DNA of 64,000 nucleotides from Actinoplanes lobatus (lineage in GTDB: Bacteria > Actinomycetota > Actinomycetes > Mycobacteriales > Micromonosporaceae), in the NCBI RefSeq assembly GCF_014205215.1, contig NZ_JACHNC010000001.1:873001-937000 (forward strand), given 5' to 3'. The notes under the pieces were generated by a model. It searched no databases. It was not told the DNA's origin and saw only the letters and a program-made list of their open reading frames with translations. This document shows positions 1-8,707 of this stretch, one piece after another (within the stretch, counting starts at the first letter, position 1; each line of letters opens with the position of its first letter). The translations under genes and the position numbers were made by a program.

Positions 1-1172
1 CTGCCGGCGGAGGAACCCGGCACCGGCCCGGACGAAGCGGCGGCGTTCGGGGACAGGCCGGACGGCGGTATCCGCGCGTCGGCCGGTGACGGCTCGCCAC
101 CGGAGGGCGGGACCGGCGCCGCGCCCGTGGCTCTCCGTACCGGATCGGGCGAGGACCTCGGCCGCGTTCCCGTCTCCGGCGCGGCGGCCGCCGGAGACGC
201 AGTGGCCGCCGGAGACGACCTTCCCGCCACCGAGGCCGTCCCCCGGTGCGGCCGCGCCGGAGACCCGGCCGCGTGAGGGGATCCCGGCCCGGCCGTCCCG
301 CGTGCCCGCCGGCCGTCGCGCTGGCCGGGCAGGAACGGGATCTTCTCCTGCGGGTCCTCGAACACGATCATGCGCAGCCGCCGCTCGACCTCCGGAACCG
401 TCAGGCGGGTGGCCGGTTCGTATCGGAGGAGGCCGTCGAGCACCGATGCCAGCGGGCCGGCGCGGACCGGCGGGTCCGGAGGTTCCGTGGCGAGCGCCGC
501 AAGGGTCGCCATCGCGGTCTCACGGGCGTAGGGCGACCGCCCTTCGACGGCCGCGTACAGGGTCGCTCCCAATGACCACAGATCCGATTCGACGGTGGAG
601 GCGCCGTCGCGGGCCCGCTCCGGCGACACGTACTGGGGCGAACCGACGATCAGGCCGGGGGCGGTCACCGACCCGTCGTCGACGAACGTCGCGAGACCGA
701 AATCGGTCAGCACCACCCGCCCGTCGGTCCCGATGAGCACGTTGTGCGGTTTCACGTCGCGGTGCAGCACCCCGGCCCGGTGCGCCGCGGCGAGGGCGTC
801 CAGGACGGCCAGGCCGATCCGCGCGGCCACCGCCGGCTCGTACGGCCCTTCCTCGTGAAGCACCTGTTGGAGCGACCGGGACTGCACGTACTCCATGACG
901 ATCCAGGACAGTCCTTCGGCGTGCACGACGTCGTAGATCCGGACCACGTGGGGGTGGTTGAGACGGGCCGCGCTCCGCGCCTCGCGAAGGGTCCGCGCAC
1001 GCAGGCGTTCCTTTTCGGCACTGGTCATCCAGTCCGGCGGAACGATCTCCTTGACGGCTACCTCGCGGTGGAGCATCTCGTCCCGGGCCAGCCAGACCCG
1101 CCCCATGCCACCGGCGCCGACCGGCTCCAGGAGACGGTACCGGCCGGCGACAAGCATCTGCCTTTCCGCCAT
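1..1172 (-). CDS. Serine/threonine protein kinase, C-terminus beyond window
   Basis: Hanks-type Ser/Thr kinase that phosphorylates protein substrates in the cytoplasm. Reading leftward from the ATG at 1172, the glycine loop (GAGGMG) is at residues 19-24, the ATP-binding Lys at 41, HRD at 137-139 with K141 and N144, DFG at 157-159, and SPE in place of APE at about 183. After the catalytic domain (to about residue 275) the chain becomes a Pro/Ala/Gly-rich linker and is still open at the window edge, so any membrane segment or sensor domain is unseen. A GGGTAGG Shine-Dalgarno-like sequence precedes the start. Substrate and signal cannot be inferred. Kinase identity is certain; the subfamily is not. 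Confidence 0.93.
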   Translation of the reverse strand, partial: MAERQMLVAGRYRLLEPVGAGGMGRVWLARDEMLHREVAVKEIVPPDWMTSAEKERLRARTLREARSAARLNHPHVVRIYDVVHAEGLSWIVMEYVQSRSLQQVLHEEGPYEPAVAARIGLAVLDALAAAHRAGVLHRDVKPHNVLIGTDGRVVLTDFGLATFVDDGSVTAPGLIVGSPQYVSPERARDGASTVESDLWSLGATLYAAVEGRSPYARETAMATLAALATEPPDPPVRAGPLASVLDGLLRYEPATRLTVPEVERRLRMIVFEDPQEKIPFLPGQRDGRRARGTAGPGSPHAAGSPARPHRGTASVAGRSSPAATASPAAAAPETGTRPRSSPDPVRRATGAAPVPPSGGEPSPADARIPPSGLSPNAAASSGPVPGSSAG

Positions 1173-1314
1173 CGGCACCTACCCATCAAGTCGGGTATCA
1201 GGATAATCAGCCACAGACCGCCCAAGGAACGACGATCACCCGGCCCCCGCGTGCGGTTTCCCGCTGCGCCGGGAGGGCGGTTTTCTGTCGTACCCCCGGG
1301 GCAGGATGTGAGGC

Positions 1315-4300
1315 GTGCGAGAGGTGCTAGAGAAGTTCGGTCCGGCCACCCGGGAGTGGTTCACGGCCGCCTTCGCCGCGCCCACCGCCGCTCAGGCCGG
1401 GGCGTGGCGGGCGGTCGGCGCGGGGCGTAACGCCCTGGTGGTCGCGCCGACCGGGTCCGGCAAGACGCTGGCCGCCTTCCTCTGGTCGCTCGACCGGCTG
1501 GCCCGTGAGCCGGTCCCCGAGCAGCCCCGGCAGCGATGCCGGGTGCTCTATGTGAGCCCGCTGAAGGCGCTGGCCGTCGATGTCGAGCGCAACCTGCGCG
1601 CCCCGCTCACCGGGATCCGCCAGGCGGCCGGGCGGCTGGGGCTGCCGCCTCCGGAGATCACCGTCGGGATGCGGACGGGCGACACTCCGGCCGACGAGCG
1701 GCGGGGCTTCACGCGGACCCCGCCGGACATTCTGATCACCACGCCCGAGTCACTGTTCCTGCTGCTCACCTCGGCCGCGCGGGAGTCGTTGCGCGGCGTC
1801 CAGACGGTGATCATCGATGAGGTGCACGCGGTCGCCGCCACCAAGCGCGGCGCGCATCTGGCCCTCTCCCTGGAGCGGCTGGACGCGCTTCTCGACCGGC
1901 CGGCCCAGCGGATCGGCCTGTCCGCCACGGTGCGCCCGATCGACGAGACGGCCCGGTTCCTCGCCGGCGCCCAGGATGTGGAGGTCGTCCAGCCGCGCAG
2001 CGCCAAGACGATCGAGGTCCAGGTCGAGGTCCCGGTGGAGGACATGACCCGTCTCGACGAGCTGCCTGATCCGGATTCGGACGAGCCGGGCGGCAGCCGG
2101 CGCACGCCGTCGATCTGGCCGGCCGTCGAGGAGCGGGTCCTCGACCTGATCGAGGCGCACCGGTCGACGATCGTGTTCACCAACTCGCGGCGCGGCTCGG
2201 AGCGGCTCTGCGCCCGGCTCAACGAGCTGGCCGCCGAGCGCGCCGATCCGGCGGCGGCGCAGGTGCCCGCCGGCTCGCGGATGCCCGCGGAGATCATGGC
2301 TCAGGCCGGCGGCACGCGTGGCGCGCCACCGGTCGTCGCCCGCGCCCATCACGGCAGCGTCTCCCGCGAGGAGCGCAAACAGATCGAGGAGGCGCTCAAG
2401 TCCGGGCAGCTCCCGGCCGTGGTCGCGACATCCAGCCTGGAGCTGGGCATCGACATGGGCGCGGTGGATCTGGTGGTGCAGATCGAGGCGCCGCCGTCGG
2501 TCGCGGCCGGCCTGCAGCGCATCGGCCGTGCCGGACACCAGGTGGGCGCGGTCTCCCGCGGTGTGGTCTTCCCGAAGCATCGCGGCGACCTGCTGTCCTG
2601 TGCCGTGGTCGCGGAGCGGATGGGCGCCGGAGCGATCGAGGAGCTGCGCTGCCCGCGCAACCCGCTCGACGTGCTCGCCCAGCAGATCGTGGCCATGGTC
2701 GCGCTGGACGAGTGGCAGGTCGACGACCTCGCCACGCTGGTGCGGCGGGCCGCGCCGTTCGCCGAGCTGCCGTCGTCGGCGCTGCACGCGGTGCTCGACA
2801 TGCTCTCCGGGCGGTACCCGTCGACCGCCTTCGCCGAGCTGCGCCCCCGCCTGGTGTGGGATCGCACCACCGATCGGCTCACCGGGCGTCCCGGCGCCCA
2901 GCGCCTGGCCGTGACCAGCGGCGGCACGATCCCCGACCGGGGCGCCTTCGGGGTCTTCCTGGCCGGTTCGGAGCGCGCTTCCCGGGTCGGCGAGCTGGAC
3001 GAGGAGATGGTGTACGAGTCTCGCGTCGGCGACGTCTTCCTGCTCGGCTCGACGTCCTGGCGGATCGAGGACATCACACCGGACCGGGTGCTCGTCTCGC
3101 CGGCGCCCGGCGCGCCCGCCCGGATGCCGTTCTGGAAGGGTGATTCCCCCGGCCGGCCGGTCGAGCTGGGCCGGGCCATCGGCGCCCGGTTGCGCGCGCT
3201 GACCCGGGCCGGCGACGACAAGGCCACCACCGAGCTGCACGACTCGGGTCTGGACGAGTGGGCGGCCGGCAACCTGATCGCGTACCTGCGCGAGCAGCGG
3301 GAGGCGACCCGCCATCTGCCGGACGACCGGACCGTGGTGGTGGAGCGGTTCCGCGACGAGCTGGGTGACTGGCGGATGACCGTGCACTGTGTGCTGGGCG
3401 CCCGGGTCAACGCGCCGTGGGCACTGGCGATCGGGCGCCGGCTCAGCGAGCGGTTCGGGGTGGACGGTCAGGTGATGCCCTCCGACGACGGCATCGTGGT
3501 GCGCCTGCCGGACACCGCCGAGGAGCCGCCCGGCATCGACCTGGTCGCCTTCGACCCGGAGGAGATCGCGCAGATCGTCGAGGAGTCGGTCGGCACGTCG
3601 GCGCTGTTCGCGTCCCGGTTCCGGGAGTGCGCGGCCCGGTCGCTTCTGCTGCCCCGCCGCGATCCACGCCGCCGCCAGCCGCTCTGGCAGCAGCGGCAGC
3701 GTTCCGCGCAGCTGCTCGACGTGGCCCGCGAGTTCGCCGACTTCCCGGTGACCCTGGAGGCGGCCCGCGAGTGCCTCCAGGACGTGTTCGACGTGCCGGG
3801 CCTGGTCGGCCTGATGCGGGAGATCTCCGGGCGCAAGGTCCGGCTCGTCGAGGCGGAGACGGCACGGCCGTCCCCGTTCGCCCGGTCGCTGCTCTTCGGC
3901 TATGTCGGCGCTTTCCTGTACGAGGGGGACGCCCCGCTGGCCGAGCGCCGTGCCGCCGCGCTCACCCTCGACTCGACCCTGCTGGGTGAGTTGCTCGGCC
4001 GGGTCGACCTGCGGGAGCTGCTGGACCCGGAGGTGGTCGCGGAGACCGAGGCCCAGTTGCAGTGGCTGACCGCCCGGCGCACCCCGCGTGACGCCGAGGA
4101 CGCGGCCGAGCTGCTGCGGCTCCTCGGTGACCTGGCGCCCTCGGAGCTGGCCGTCCGCGGCGTTCCGGAGGAGTGGCTGGAGCAGCTGGCCGCGACCCGG
4201 CGGGCGATCCGGGTGCGGGTGGCCGGCGAGGAGCGCTGGATCGGCATCGACGACGCCGGCCGCTACCGGGACGCGCTGGGTGTGGCGCTGCCGGTCGGTG

Positions 4301-5865
4301 TTCCCGAGGCGCACCTGGAACCGGTGGCCGACCCGCTCGGCGATCTGGTCGCACGGTTCGCGCGGACGCGCGGGCCGTTCGCGGCGGCCACCTGCGCGGC
4401 CCGGTTCGGTCTCGGGGTCTTCGTCGTGGAGCAGGCGCTCAAGCGGCTCAGTGCGGCCGGCCGGGTCACCTCGGGCGAGTTCTCGCCGGGCGGCGCGGGC
4501 AGCGAGTGGTGCGACGCCGAGGTGCTCCGGATGCTGCGGCGGCGTTCGCTGGCGGCGCTGCGCCGGGAGATCGAGCCGGTCCCGCCGCGGGTGCTCGCCT
4601 CCTTCCTGCCGAGGTGGCAGCAGGTGGGCGGGTCGGGCCGTGGTGTGGACGCGCTGGCCGCCGCCATCGAGCAGGTGCAGGGCGTCGCGGTGCCGGCGTC
4701 CGCCTGGGAGCGTCTGGTGCTGCCGGCCCGGGTGTCCGACTACGCGCCGCCGCTGCTGGACGAGTTGTGCGGGGCCGGTGAGGTGCTGTGGGCCGGGTCC
4801 GGTTCGATCGCCGGGGGCGACGGCTGGGTCACGCTGGCCTATGCGGAGAGCGCCCCGCTGCTGCTGCCACCACCCGACGAGGAGTTCGCGGCGACCCCGC
4901 TGCATCAGGCGGTGCTCGAGGCTCTCGGCGACGGGCAGGCGATGTTCTTCCGCTCTCTCGCCGACCGGGCCGGCTCGACCGACGACGCCGAGCTCTCGGC
5001 GGCGGTGTGGGATCTGGTGTGGGCCGGTCATCTGACCAACGACACGTTCGCCCCGCTGCGGGCGCTGCTCGGTGGCAGCGGAGCCCATCGGGCGAAGGCG
5101 GCGCCCGCCCGGACCAGGTTTGGACGGCCGGGCCGGCCACGCCTGCCCGCCCGGGGTGGGCCGCCGAACATGGCGGGTCGCTGGTCCCGGCTGCCGGAGC
5201 GGGATCTCGACCCGACCCGGCGCGCGGCGGCCGTCGCCGATCTGCTGCTGGAGCGGCACGGCGTGGTGACCCGGGGCGCGGCCGTGGCCGAGGGGGTGAG
5301 CGGCGGTTTCGCGGCGGTCTACCCGGTGCTGGCGGCGCTGGAGGAGCGCGGGGCGGCCCGGCGGGGCTATTTCGTCGAGGGTCTGGGGGCGGCCCAGTTC
5401 GCGGTGCCGGGCGCGGTGGACCGGCTCCGGGCGCTGAGTGAGCCGGCCGAGCAGGACCGCCGGGCCGTCGTGCCCGCCGTGGTGCTGGCGGCCACCGATC
5501 CCGCCAACCCGTTCGGGGCGGCGCTGCCCTGGCCGGAGCGGGTCGTCGACAGCGGTGACGGCAACCCGGTCGCCAAGGCCGGCCACCGCGCCGGCCGGAA
5601 GGCGGGCGCCCTGGTCGTCACGGTCGGCGGAGACCTGATTCTCTACGTCGAGCGCGGCGGCCGGACCCTGCTGTCCTTCATCGACGACACGGAGGCCCTG
5701 GCCAAGGCCGCCCAGGGCCTGGCCGGCGCGGTGCGCTCCGGTGCGCTGGGCGCCCTGTCGGTGGAACGCGCCGACGGCGAGCCGGTTCACGCCTCCCCGC
5801 TACGAGAGGCCCTGACCGCGGCCGGTTTCCGCGTGACCCCACGCGGCCTCCGCCTACGCGCCTGA
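1315..5865 (+). CDS. lhr: Lhr-type ATP-dependent helicase
   Basis: Large helicase-related protein: an ATP-driven 3'-to-5' translocase/helicase of superfamily 2 linked to DNA repair in actinobacteria. The 1516-residue length matches the full-length mycobacterial type (about 1500), not the short Lhr core. Walker A (APTGSGKT) is at residues 44-51, the DEVH box at 168-171, and motif VI (QRIGRAGHQ) near 405. The rest is the long Lhr extension with a winged helix, beta-barrel and C-terminal module. A stop codon lies two codons upstream of the GTG at 1315, so no longer start is possible. A three-copy 26-bp tandem repeat begins exactly at its stop codon. Function is assigned by family; identity is very secure. 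Confidence 0.95.
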   Translation: MREVLEKFGPATREWFTAAFAAPTAAQAGAWRAVGAGRNALVVAPTGSGKTLAAFLWSLDRLAREPVPEQPRQRCRVLYVSPLKALAVDVERNLRAPLTGIRQAAGRLGLPPPEITVGMRTGDTPADERRGFTRTPPDILITTPESLFLLLTSAARESLRGVQTVIIDEVHAVAATKRGAHLALSLERLDALLDRPAQRIGLSATVRPIDETARFLAGAQDVEVVQPRSAKTIEVQVEVPVEDMTRLDELPDPDSDEPGGSRRTPSIWPAVEERVLDLIEAHRSTIVFTNSRRGSERLCARLNELAAERADPAAAQVPAGSRMPAEIMAQAGGTRGAPPVVARAHHGSVSREERKQIEEALKSGQLPAVVATSSLELGIDMGAVDLVVQIEAPPSVAAGLQRIGRAGHQVGAVSRGVVFPKHRGDLLSCAVVAERMGAGAIEELRCPRNPLDVLAQQIVAMVALDEWQVDDLATLVRRAAPFAELPSSALHAVLDMLSGRYPSTAFAELRPRLVWDRTTDRLTGRPGAQRLAVTSGGTIPDRGAFGVFLAGSERASRVGELDEEMVYESRVGDVFLLGSTSWRIEDITPDRVLVSPAPGAPARMPFWKGDSPGRPVELGRAIGARLRALTRAGDDKATTELHDSGLDEWAAGNLIAYLREQREATRHLPDDRTVVVERFRDELGDWRMTVHCVLGARVNAPWALAIGRRLSERFGVDGQVMPSDDGIVVRLPDTAEEPPGIDLVAFDPEEIAQIVEESVGTSALFASRFRECAARSLLLPRRDPRRRQPLWQQRQRSAQLLDVAREFADFPVTLEAARECLQDVFDVPGLVGLMREISGRKVRLVEAETARPSPFARSLLFGYVGAFLYEGDAPLAERRAAALTLDSTLLGELLGRVDLRELLDPEVVAETEAQLQWLTARRTPRDAEDAAELLRLLGDLAPSELAVRGVPEEWLEQLAATRRAIRVRVAGEERWIGIDDAGRYRDALGVALPVGVPEAHLEPVADPLGDLVARFARTRGPFAAATCAARFGLGVFVVEQALKRLSAAGRVTSGEFSPGGAGSEWCDAEVLRMLRRRSLAALRREIEPVPPRVLASFLPRWQQVGGSGRGVDALAAAIEQVQGVAVPASAWERLVLPARVSDYAPPLLDELCGAGEVLWAGSGSIAGGDGWVTLAYAESAPLLLPPPDEEFAATPLHQAVLEALGDGQAMFFRSLADRAGSTDDAELSAAVWDLVWAGHLTNDTFAPLRALLGGSGAHRAKAAPARTRFGRPGRPRLPARGGPPNMAGRWSRLPERDLDPTRRAAAVADLLLERHGVVTRGAAVAEGVSGGFAAVYPVLAALEERGAARRGYFVEGLGAAQFAVPGAVDRLRALSEPAEQDRRAVVPAVVLAATDPANPFGAALPWPERVVDSGDGNPVAKAGHRAGRKAGALVVTVGGDLILYVERGGRTLLSFIDDTEALAKAAQGLAGAVRSGALGALSVERADGEPVHASPLREALTAAGFRVTPRGLRLRA

Positions 5866-5940
5866 CACCGCGAGGGGGACCGGTCGCCCGACACCGCAAG
5901 GAGGAGCGGCCGTCTGACACCGCGAGGGGGACCGGCCGCC
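5863..5940. repeat. Three-copy 26-bp tandem repeat starting at the lhr stop codon
   Basis: Three consecutive 26-bp units (5863-5888, 5889-5914, 5915-5940). Each contains GACACCGC followed by a purine run and CGG. Copies 1 and 3 differ at a single base; copy 2 is more diverged. The first unit includes the TGA of lhr. The array fills most of the space between lhr and the convergent oxidoreductase gene. No coding role is seen. Confidence 0.85.
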
Positions 5941-5955
5941 CCGCGCCGCACCGGG

Positions 5956-5974
5956 CGGCCGGGAGACCCGGCCG
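5956..5974. terminator. GC-rich hairpin between convergent genes
   Basis: Perfect 8-bp inverted repeat (CGGCCGGG / CCCGGCCG) around a 3-nt loop AGA, between the stops of lhr (+) and the LLM-class oxidoreductase (-). There is no T run on either side, so it would be a GC-hairpin type terminator, possibly bidirectional. Confidence 0.55.
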
Positions 5975-5985
5975 GCAGACCCAGG

Positions 5986-6915
5986 TCAGAGCCGCGCCGC
6001 GACCTCGGACGCCACCAGGTCGATGTGATCGAGGTCGGACAGGTCCAGCACCTGCAGGAACAGACGCGACGCGCCCGCCTCCGCGTACCGGCCGATGGCC
6101 TCGACCGCCTCGGCGGGGGTGCCGACGATGCCGCCGTTCTCGCGCATCTCGTCGACGTCGCGGCCGATCGCGGCGGCCCGGCGGCGGATCTCGGCGTCGT
6201 CACGTCCGACGCAGAGGACCGCGGCGGCCGAGTAGGTGAGCGGCTCGGTCCGGCCGAGGGCCTCGGCGGCGGCGCGGACCCGCGCGTACTGGGCCGGGAT
6301 GTCCGAGATCTTGGAGAACGGGACGTTGAACTCGGTGGCGTACCGGGCCGCCAGGTACGGGGTGCGCTTCTTGCCGTGGCCACCGACGATGACCGGCACC
6401 CGTGGCGACTGCACCGGCTTGGGCAGCGCCGGAGAGCCGCTGATCCGGTAGTGCTTGCCGTCGAAGTCGTAGGTGGCGCCGGCCGGCGTCGCCCACAGCC
6501 CGGTGATGATCTCGAGCTGTTCCTCGAGCCGGTCGAAGCGTTCGCCGACCGCGGGGAACGGGATGCCGTACGCCTGGTGTTCCGCCTCGAACCAGCCCCC
6601 GCCGAGGCCGAACTCGATCCGGCCACCGCTCATCGCGTCCACCTGGGCGACCGCGATCGCCAGCGGGCCGGGCAGGCGGAAGGTGGCCGAGCTGACCAGC
6701 GTGCCGAGCCGGATCCGGGAGGTCTGCACGGCCAGGGCGGCGAGCGTGATCCACGCATCGGTGGGGCCGGGCAGACCGGGCACATCGCCCATCTTGAGGT
6801 AGTGGTCGGAGCGGAAGAACCCGTCATATCCGGCATCTTCGGCGGCTTTGGCGACCCGCAGGAGATCGTCGTGGGTGGCGCCCTGCTGGGGTTCGGTGAA
6901 GATCACGAGACGCAT
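5986..6915 (-). CDS. LLM-class F420-dependent oxidoreductase
   Basis: Luciferase-like monooxygenase-fold protein of 309 residues, the usual length of the actinobacterial F420-dependent TIM-barrel oxidoreductases. Typical landmarks are an N-terminal MRLVIFTEP strand, the DGFFRSDHYL segment near residue 33, and the SGGRIEFGLGGGWFEAEH block near 98-115 characteristic of this family. These enzymes use F420 (or FMN) to reduce or oxidise small organic substrates; the substrate here is unknown. It is divergent from the adjacent SAM hydroxide adenosyltransferase gene with a 73-bp shared promoter region. No strong ribosome binding site precedes the ATG at 6915. Family call is secure, cofactor choice inferred. 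Confidence 0.9.
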   Translation of the reverse strand: MRLVIFTEPQQGATHDDLLRVAKAAEDAGYDGFFRSDHYLKMGDVPGLPGPTDAWITLAALAVQTSRIRLGTLVSSATFRLPGPLAIAVAQVDAMSGGRIEFGLGGGWFEAEHQAYGIPFPAVGERFDRLEEQLEIITGLWATPAGATYDFDGKHYRISGSPALPKPVQSPRVPVIVGGHGKKRTPYLAARYATEFNVPFSKISDIPAQYARVRAAAEALGRTEPLTYSAAAVLCVGRDDAEIRRRAAAIGRDVDEMRENGGIVGTPAEAVEAIGRYAEAGASRLFLQVLDLSDLDHIDLVASEVAARL

Positions 6916-6988
6916 AGATCAACACTGCCACGACACTCCGGCGCGCCCACCCCACATCGGACAACGACAGGCAGTAACGTTGACCACC

Positions 6989-7777
6989 ATGGGCGGTTAT
7001 GGATGGATCAGCTTCACGACCGATTACGGCACTTTTGACGGCTTCGTAGCCGCCTGTCATGGATCGATCGCCCGCGTCTCCCCCGGCACCAGGGTGATCG
7101 ACGTCACTCACCACGTGCCGCCGGCCGATGTCAGCCGGGGCGCCGCGGTCCTGGCGCAGACCGCGCCCTACCTGCCGCCCTCGGTGCATCTCGCGGTCGT
7201 CGACCCGGGCGTCGGCACGACCCGCCGCGGCGTGGTCCTCGCCACGCCGAACGGTCTGCTCGTCGGCCCGGACAACGGCCTGCTCATCTGGGCCGCCGAC
7301 GCGCTCGGCGGCATCACCGCGGCCTACGAGCTGGACAACAAGGACTGGGTGCTCGGTGACGTCTCCCGCACCTTCCACGGCCGGGATCTCTTCGCCCCGG
7401 TCGCGGCCCGGCTGGCGGCGGGCGCCGATCCGGCGGAGGCCGGCCCGGCGGTGGACCCGTCCAGCCTGACCCGTCTACCCGACCCGGTGGTCACCATCGG
7501 CGACGGCTGGATCGAGGCCGAGGTCCTGACGGTCGACCGGTTCGGCAACGTCCAACTGGCCGCCGAGGGCTCCGCGCTCTCCGGCCTCGGCACGGAGCTC
7601 ATGGTCAACGGCGGCGTCCGGGCCCGCCGCGGCGCGACCTTCGCCGACGTCAACGTGGGCGAGCTGCTCGTCTTCGCCGACTCGGCGGACCGGGTCGCGA
7701 TCGCGGTCAACAACGGCCGCGCCGTGGTCCTTCTCTCGGTGGTCCCCGGCGACATGGTCCGCATCGCCGCCCGATAA
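6989..7777 (+). CDS. SAM hydroxide adenosyltransferase (DUF62 family)
   Basis: Predicted S-adenosyl-L-methionine hydrolase giving adenosine and methionine, from the family that also contains fluorinase and chlorinase. The conserved N-terminal FTTDYG is at residues 9-14 and VDPGVG at 71-76. Asp72, Arg79 and His130 match the Asp-Arg-His triad spacing known for the hydroxide-using DUF62 enzymes, so a halogenase role is unlikely. PDNG lies near 94. Length is 262 residues. I chose the ATG at 6989, which directly precedes the conserved strand; an in-frame TTG lies three codons upstream. A dispersed repeat copy follows eight bases after the stop. Biological purpose of the family is still unclear. 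Confidence 0.9.
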   Translation: MGGYGWISFTTDYGTFDGFVAACHGSIARVSPGTRVIDVTHHVPPADVSRGAAVLAQTAPYLPPSVHLAVVDPGVGTTRRGVVLATPNGLLVGPDNGLLIWAADALGGITAAYELDNKDWVLGDVSRTFHGRDLFAPVAARLAAGADPAEAGPAVDPSSLTRLPDPVVTIGDGWIEAEVLTVDRFGNVQLAAEGSALSGLGTELMVNGGVRARRGATFADVNVGELLVFADSADRVAIAVNNGRAVVLLSVVPGDMVRIAAR

Positions 7778-7785
7778 ATAGCAGA

Positions 7786-7899
7786 CCCTTTCCGGTACGG
7801 GACAAACCGCCCCCAACCACAGGAGCCCGGTCCCGCCGCACTACGCGAGCACCCACGTGGTCCAGCCCGCGAGGCCCCGCCGGGCTGAGATCGGTGGTC
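7786..7899 (+). repeat. Dispersed intergenic repeat, copy A
   Basis: About 114 bp in the gap after the SAM hydroxide adenosyltransferase gene that align with 35539-35654. Shared blocks occur in the same order and spacing: CCCTTT then CCGGTACGGG, CCGCCCC-AACC, ACGCGAGCACC, and a terminal AGATCGGTGGTC. Both copies lie just 3' of a rightward gene and before a convergent leftward gene. This copy also holds a 7-bp hairpin (7863-7869 with 7881-7887). No ORF or transposase is associated. Confidence 0.75.
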
Positions 7900-7912
7900 C
7901 GGGCCGAAACGG

Positions 7913-8647
7913 TCAGATGCGGTGGTGGACCCAGACGTTGGGCTCGACGTAGACGGCGTGATCCTGCTCCACGTCGCAGTGGATCGGGGACAGGGCGCCC
8001 GGCACCTCGACCGGCCCGGTGGCGTCGAAGGCCAGCCCGGTCCAGGATCGCCACTGCTCCAGCGTCCCGGCGTAGGTCATGCTGTAGTGCGCCACGTTGA
8101 CGATCTTCGCCCCGGCGCGCACGTGCACCCGCAGCCACGGGTCGACGGGCAGTCCGTCGTCACGGGTCGCGTGGGCGTACGCATCGATGGGTTGTCTGAT
8201 CTGGGCGTGCTTGCCGCTGGGCCGGACCGGCGCGACCAGGTCGGTGAAGCCGTGCCCGGCCGCGTTGTCGCGCATCGCCGCGAGTATCAGGCCGGAGAGG
8301 CCGGACCCGCGCAGATCGGGCCGGATGTTGATCTCCAGGGCCGAGACCATGGTGGGTTTCGTCCCGCTGAGACGGTCGTGGACGGCCTGGCGGATCACCC
8401 AGTCCCAGCCGCCCTCGGGCAGCCCTTCAGCCGGATCCTCGTCCCACGCGAACGGGACCGAATGCGCCTTGGCCACCGGCTTCCCGGTCTCCTTGTCGAC
8501 CGCAAGCAGGGAGAAGTCCGGCCAGAACTGATCAAAATACCGGTAGTAGAGGCCACCGGTCGGATCCTTGGTCATGAACTCGGGCCAGCCTGGGAGTTCG
8601 TCATAGAGGTCCAGCCGGTCCCCGATCGGGGCGATGTCGAGTCGCAT
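7913..8647 (-). CDS. GNAT-like N-acetyltransferase, uncharacterised
   Basis: A 244-residue cytoplasmic protein. The central stretch containing ALEINIRPDLRGSGLSGLIL (about residues 102-121) resembles the beta4-alpha3 acetyl-CoA loop of GNAT enzymes: a beta strand followed by an R-x-x-G-x-G/S-type turn and a helix. Flanking regions are rich in Trp and Tyr and do not suggest a substrate. The ATG at 8647 is the start; it is divergent from the Nei-type glycosylase with 60 bp between them. The acetyltransferase assignment rests on one motif, so it should be read as a fold prediction. Confidence 0.65.
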   Translation of the reverse strand: MRLDIAPIGDRLDLYDELPGWPEFMTKDPTGGLYYRYFDQFWPDFSLLAVDKETGKPVAKAHSVPFAWDEDPAEGLPEGGWDWVIRQAVHDRLSGTKPTMVSALEINIRPDLRGSGLSGLILAAMRDNAAGHGFTDLVAPVRPSGKHAQIRQPIDAYAHATRDDGLPVDPWLRVHVRAGAKIVNVAHYSMTYAGTLEQWRSWTGLAFDATGPVEVPGALSPIHCDVEQDHAVYVEPNVWVHHRI

Positions 8648-8707
8648 GCGGGCAGGATGCCAGCCCGTCCAGGGCCGGTCACCCGGTTTTCGCCGAGAAT
8701 GGTGGGC

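Noticed and set aside
1750..5790. A 1346-codon leftward open frame opposite lhr
   Set aside because: It is antisense to a clearly recognised helicase; its product is Arg/Gly/Pro/His-rich without family motifs, as expected from GC-rich shadow frames.
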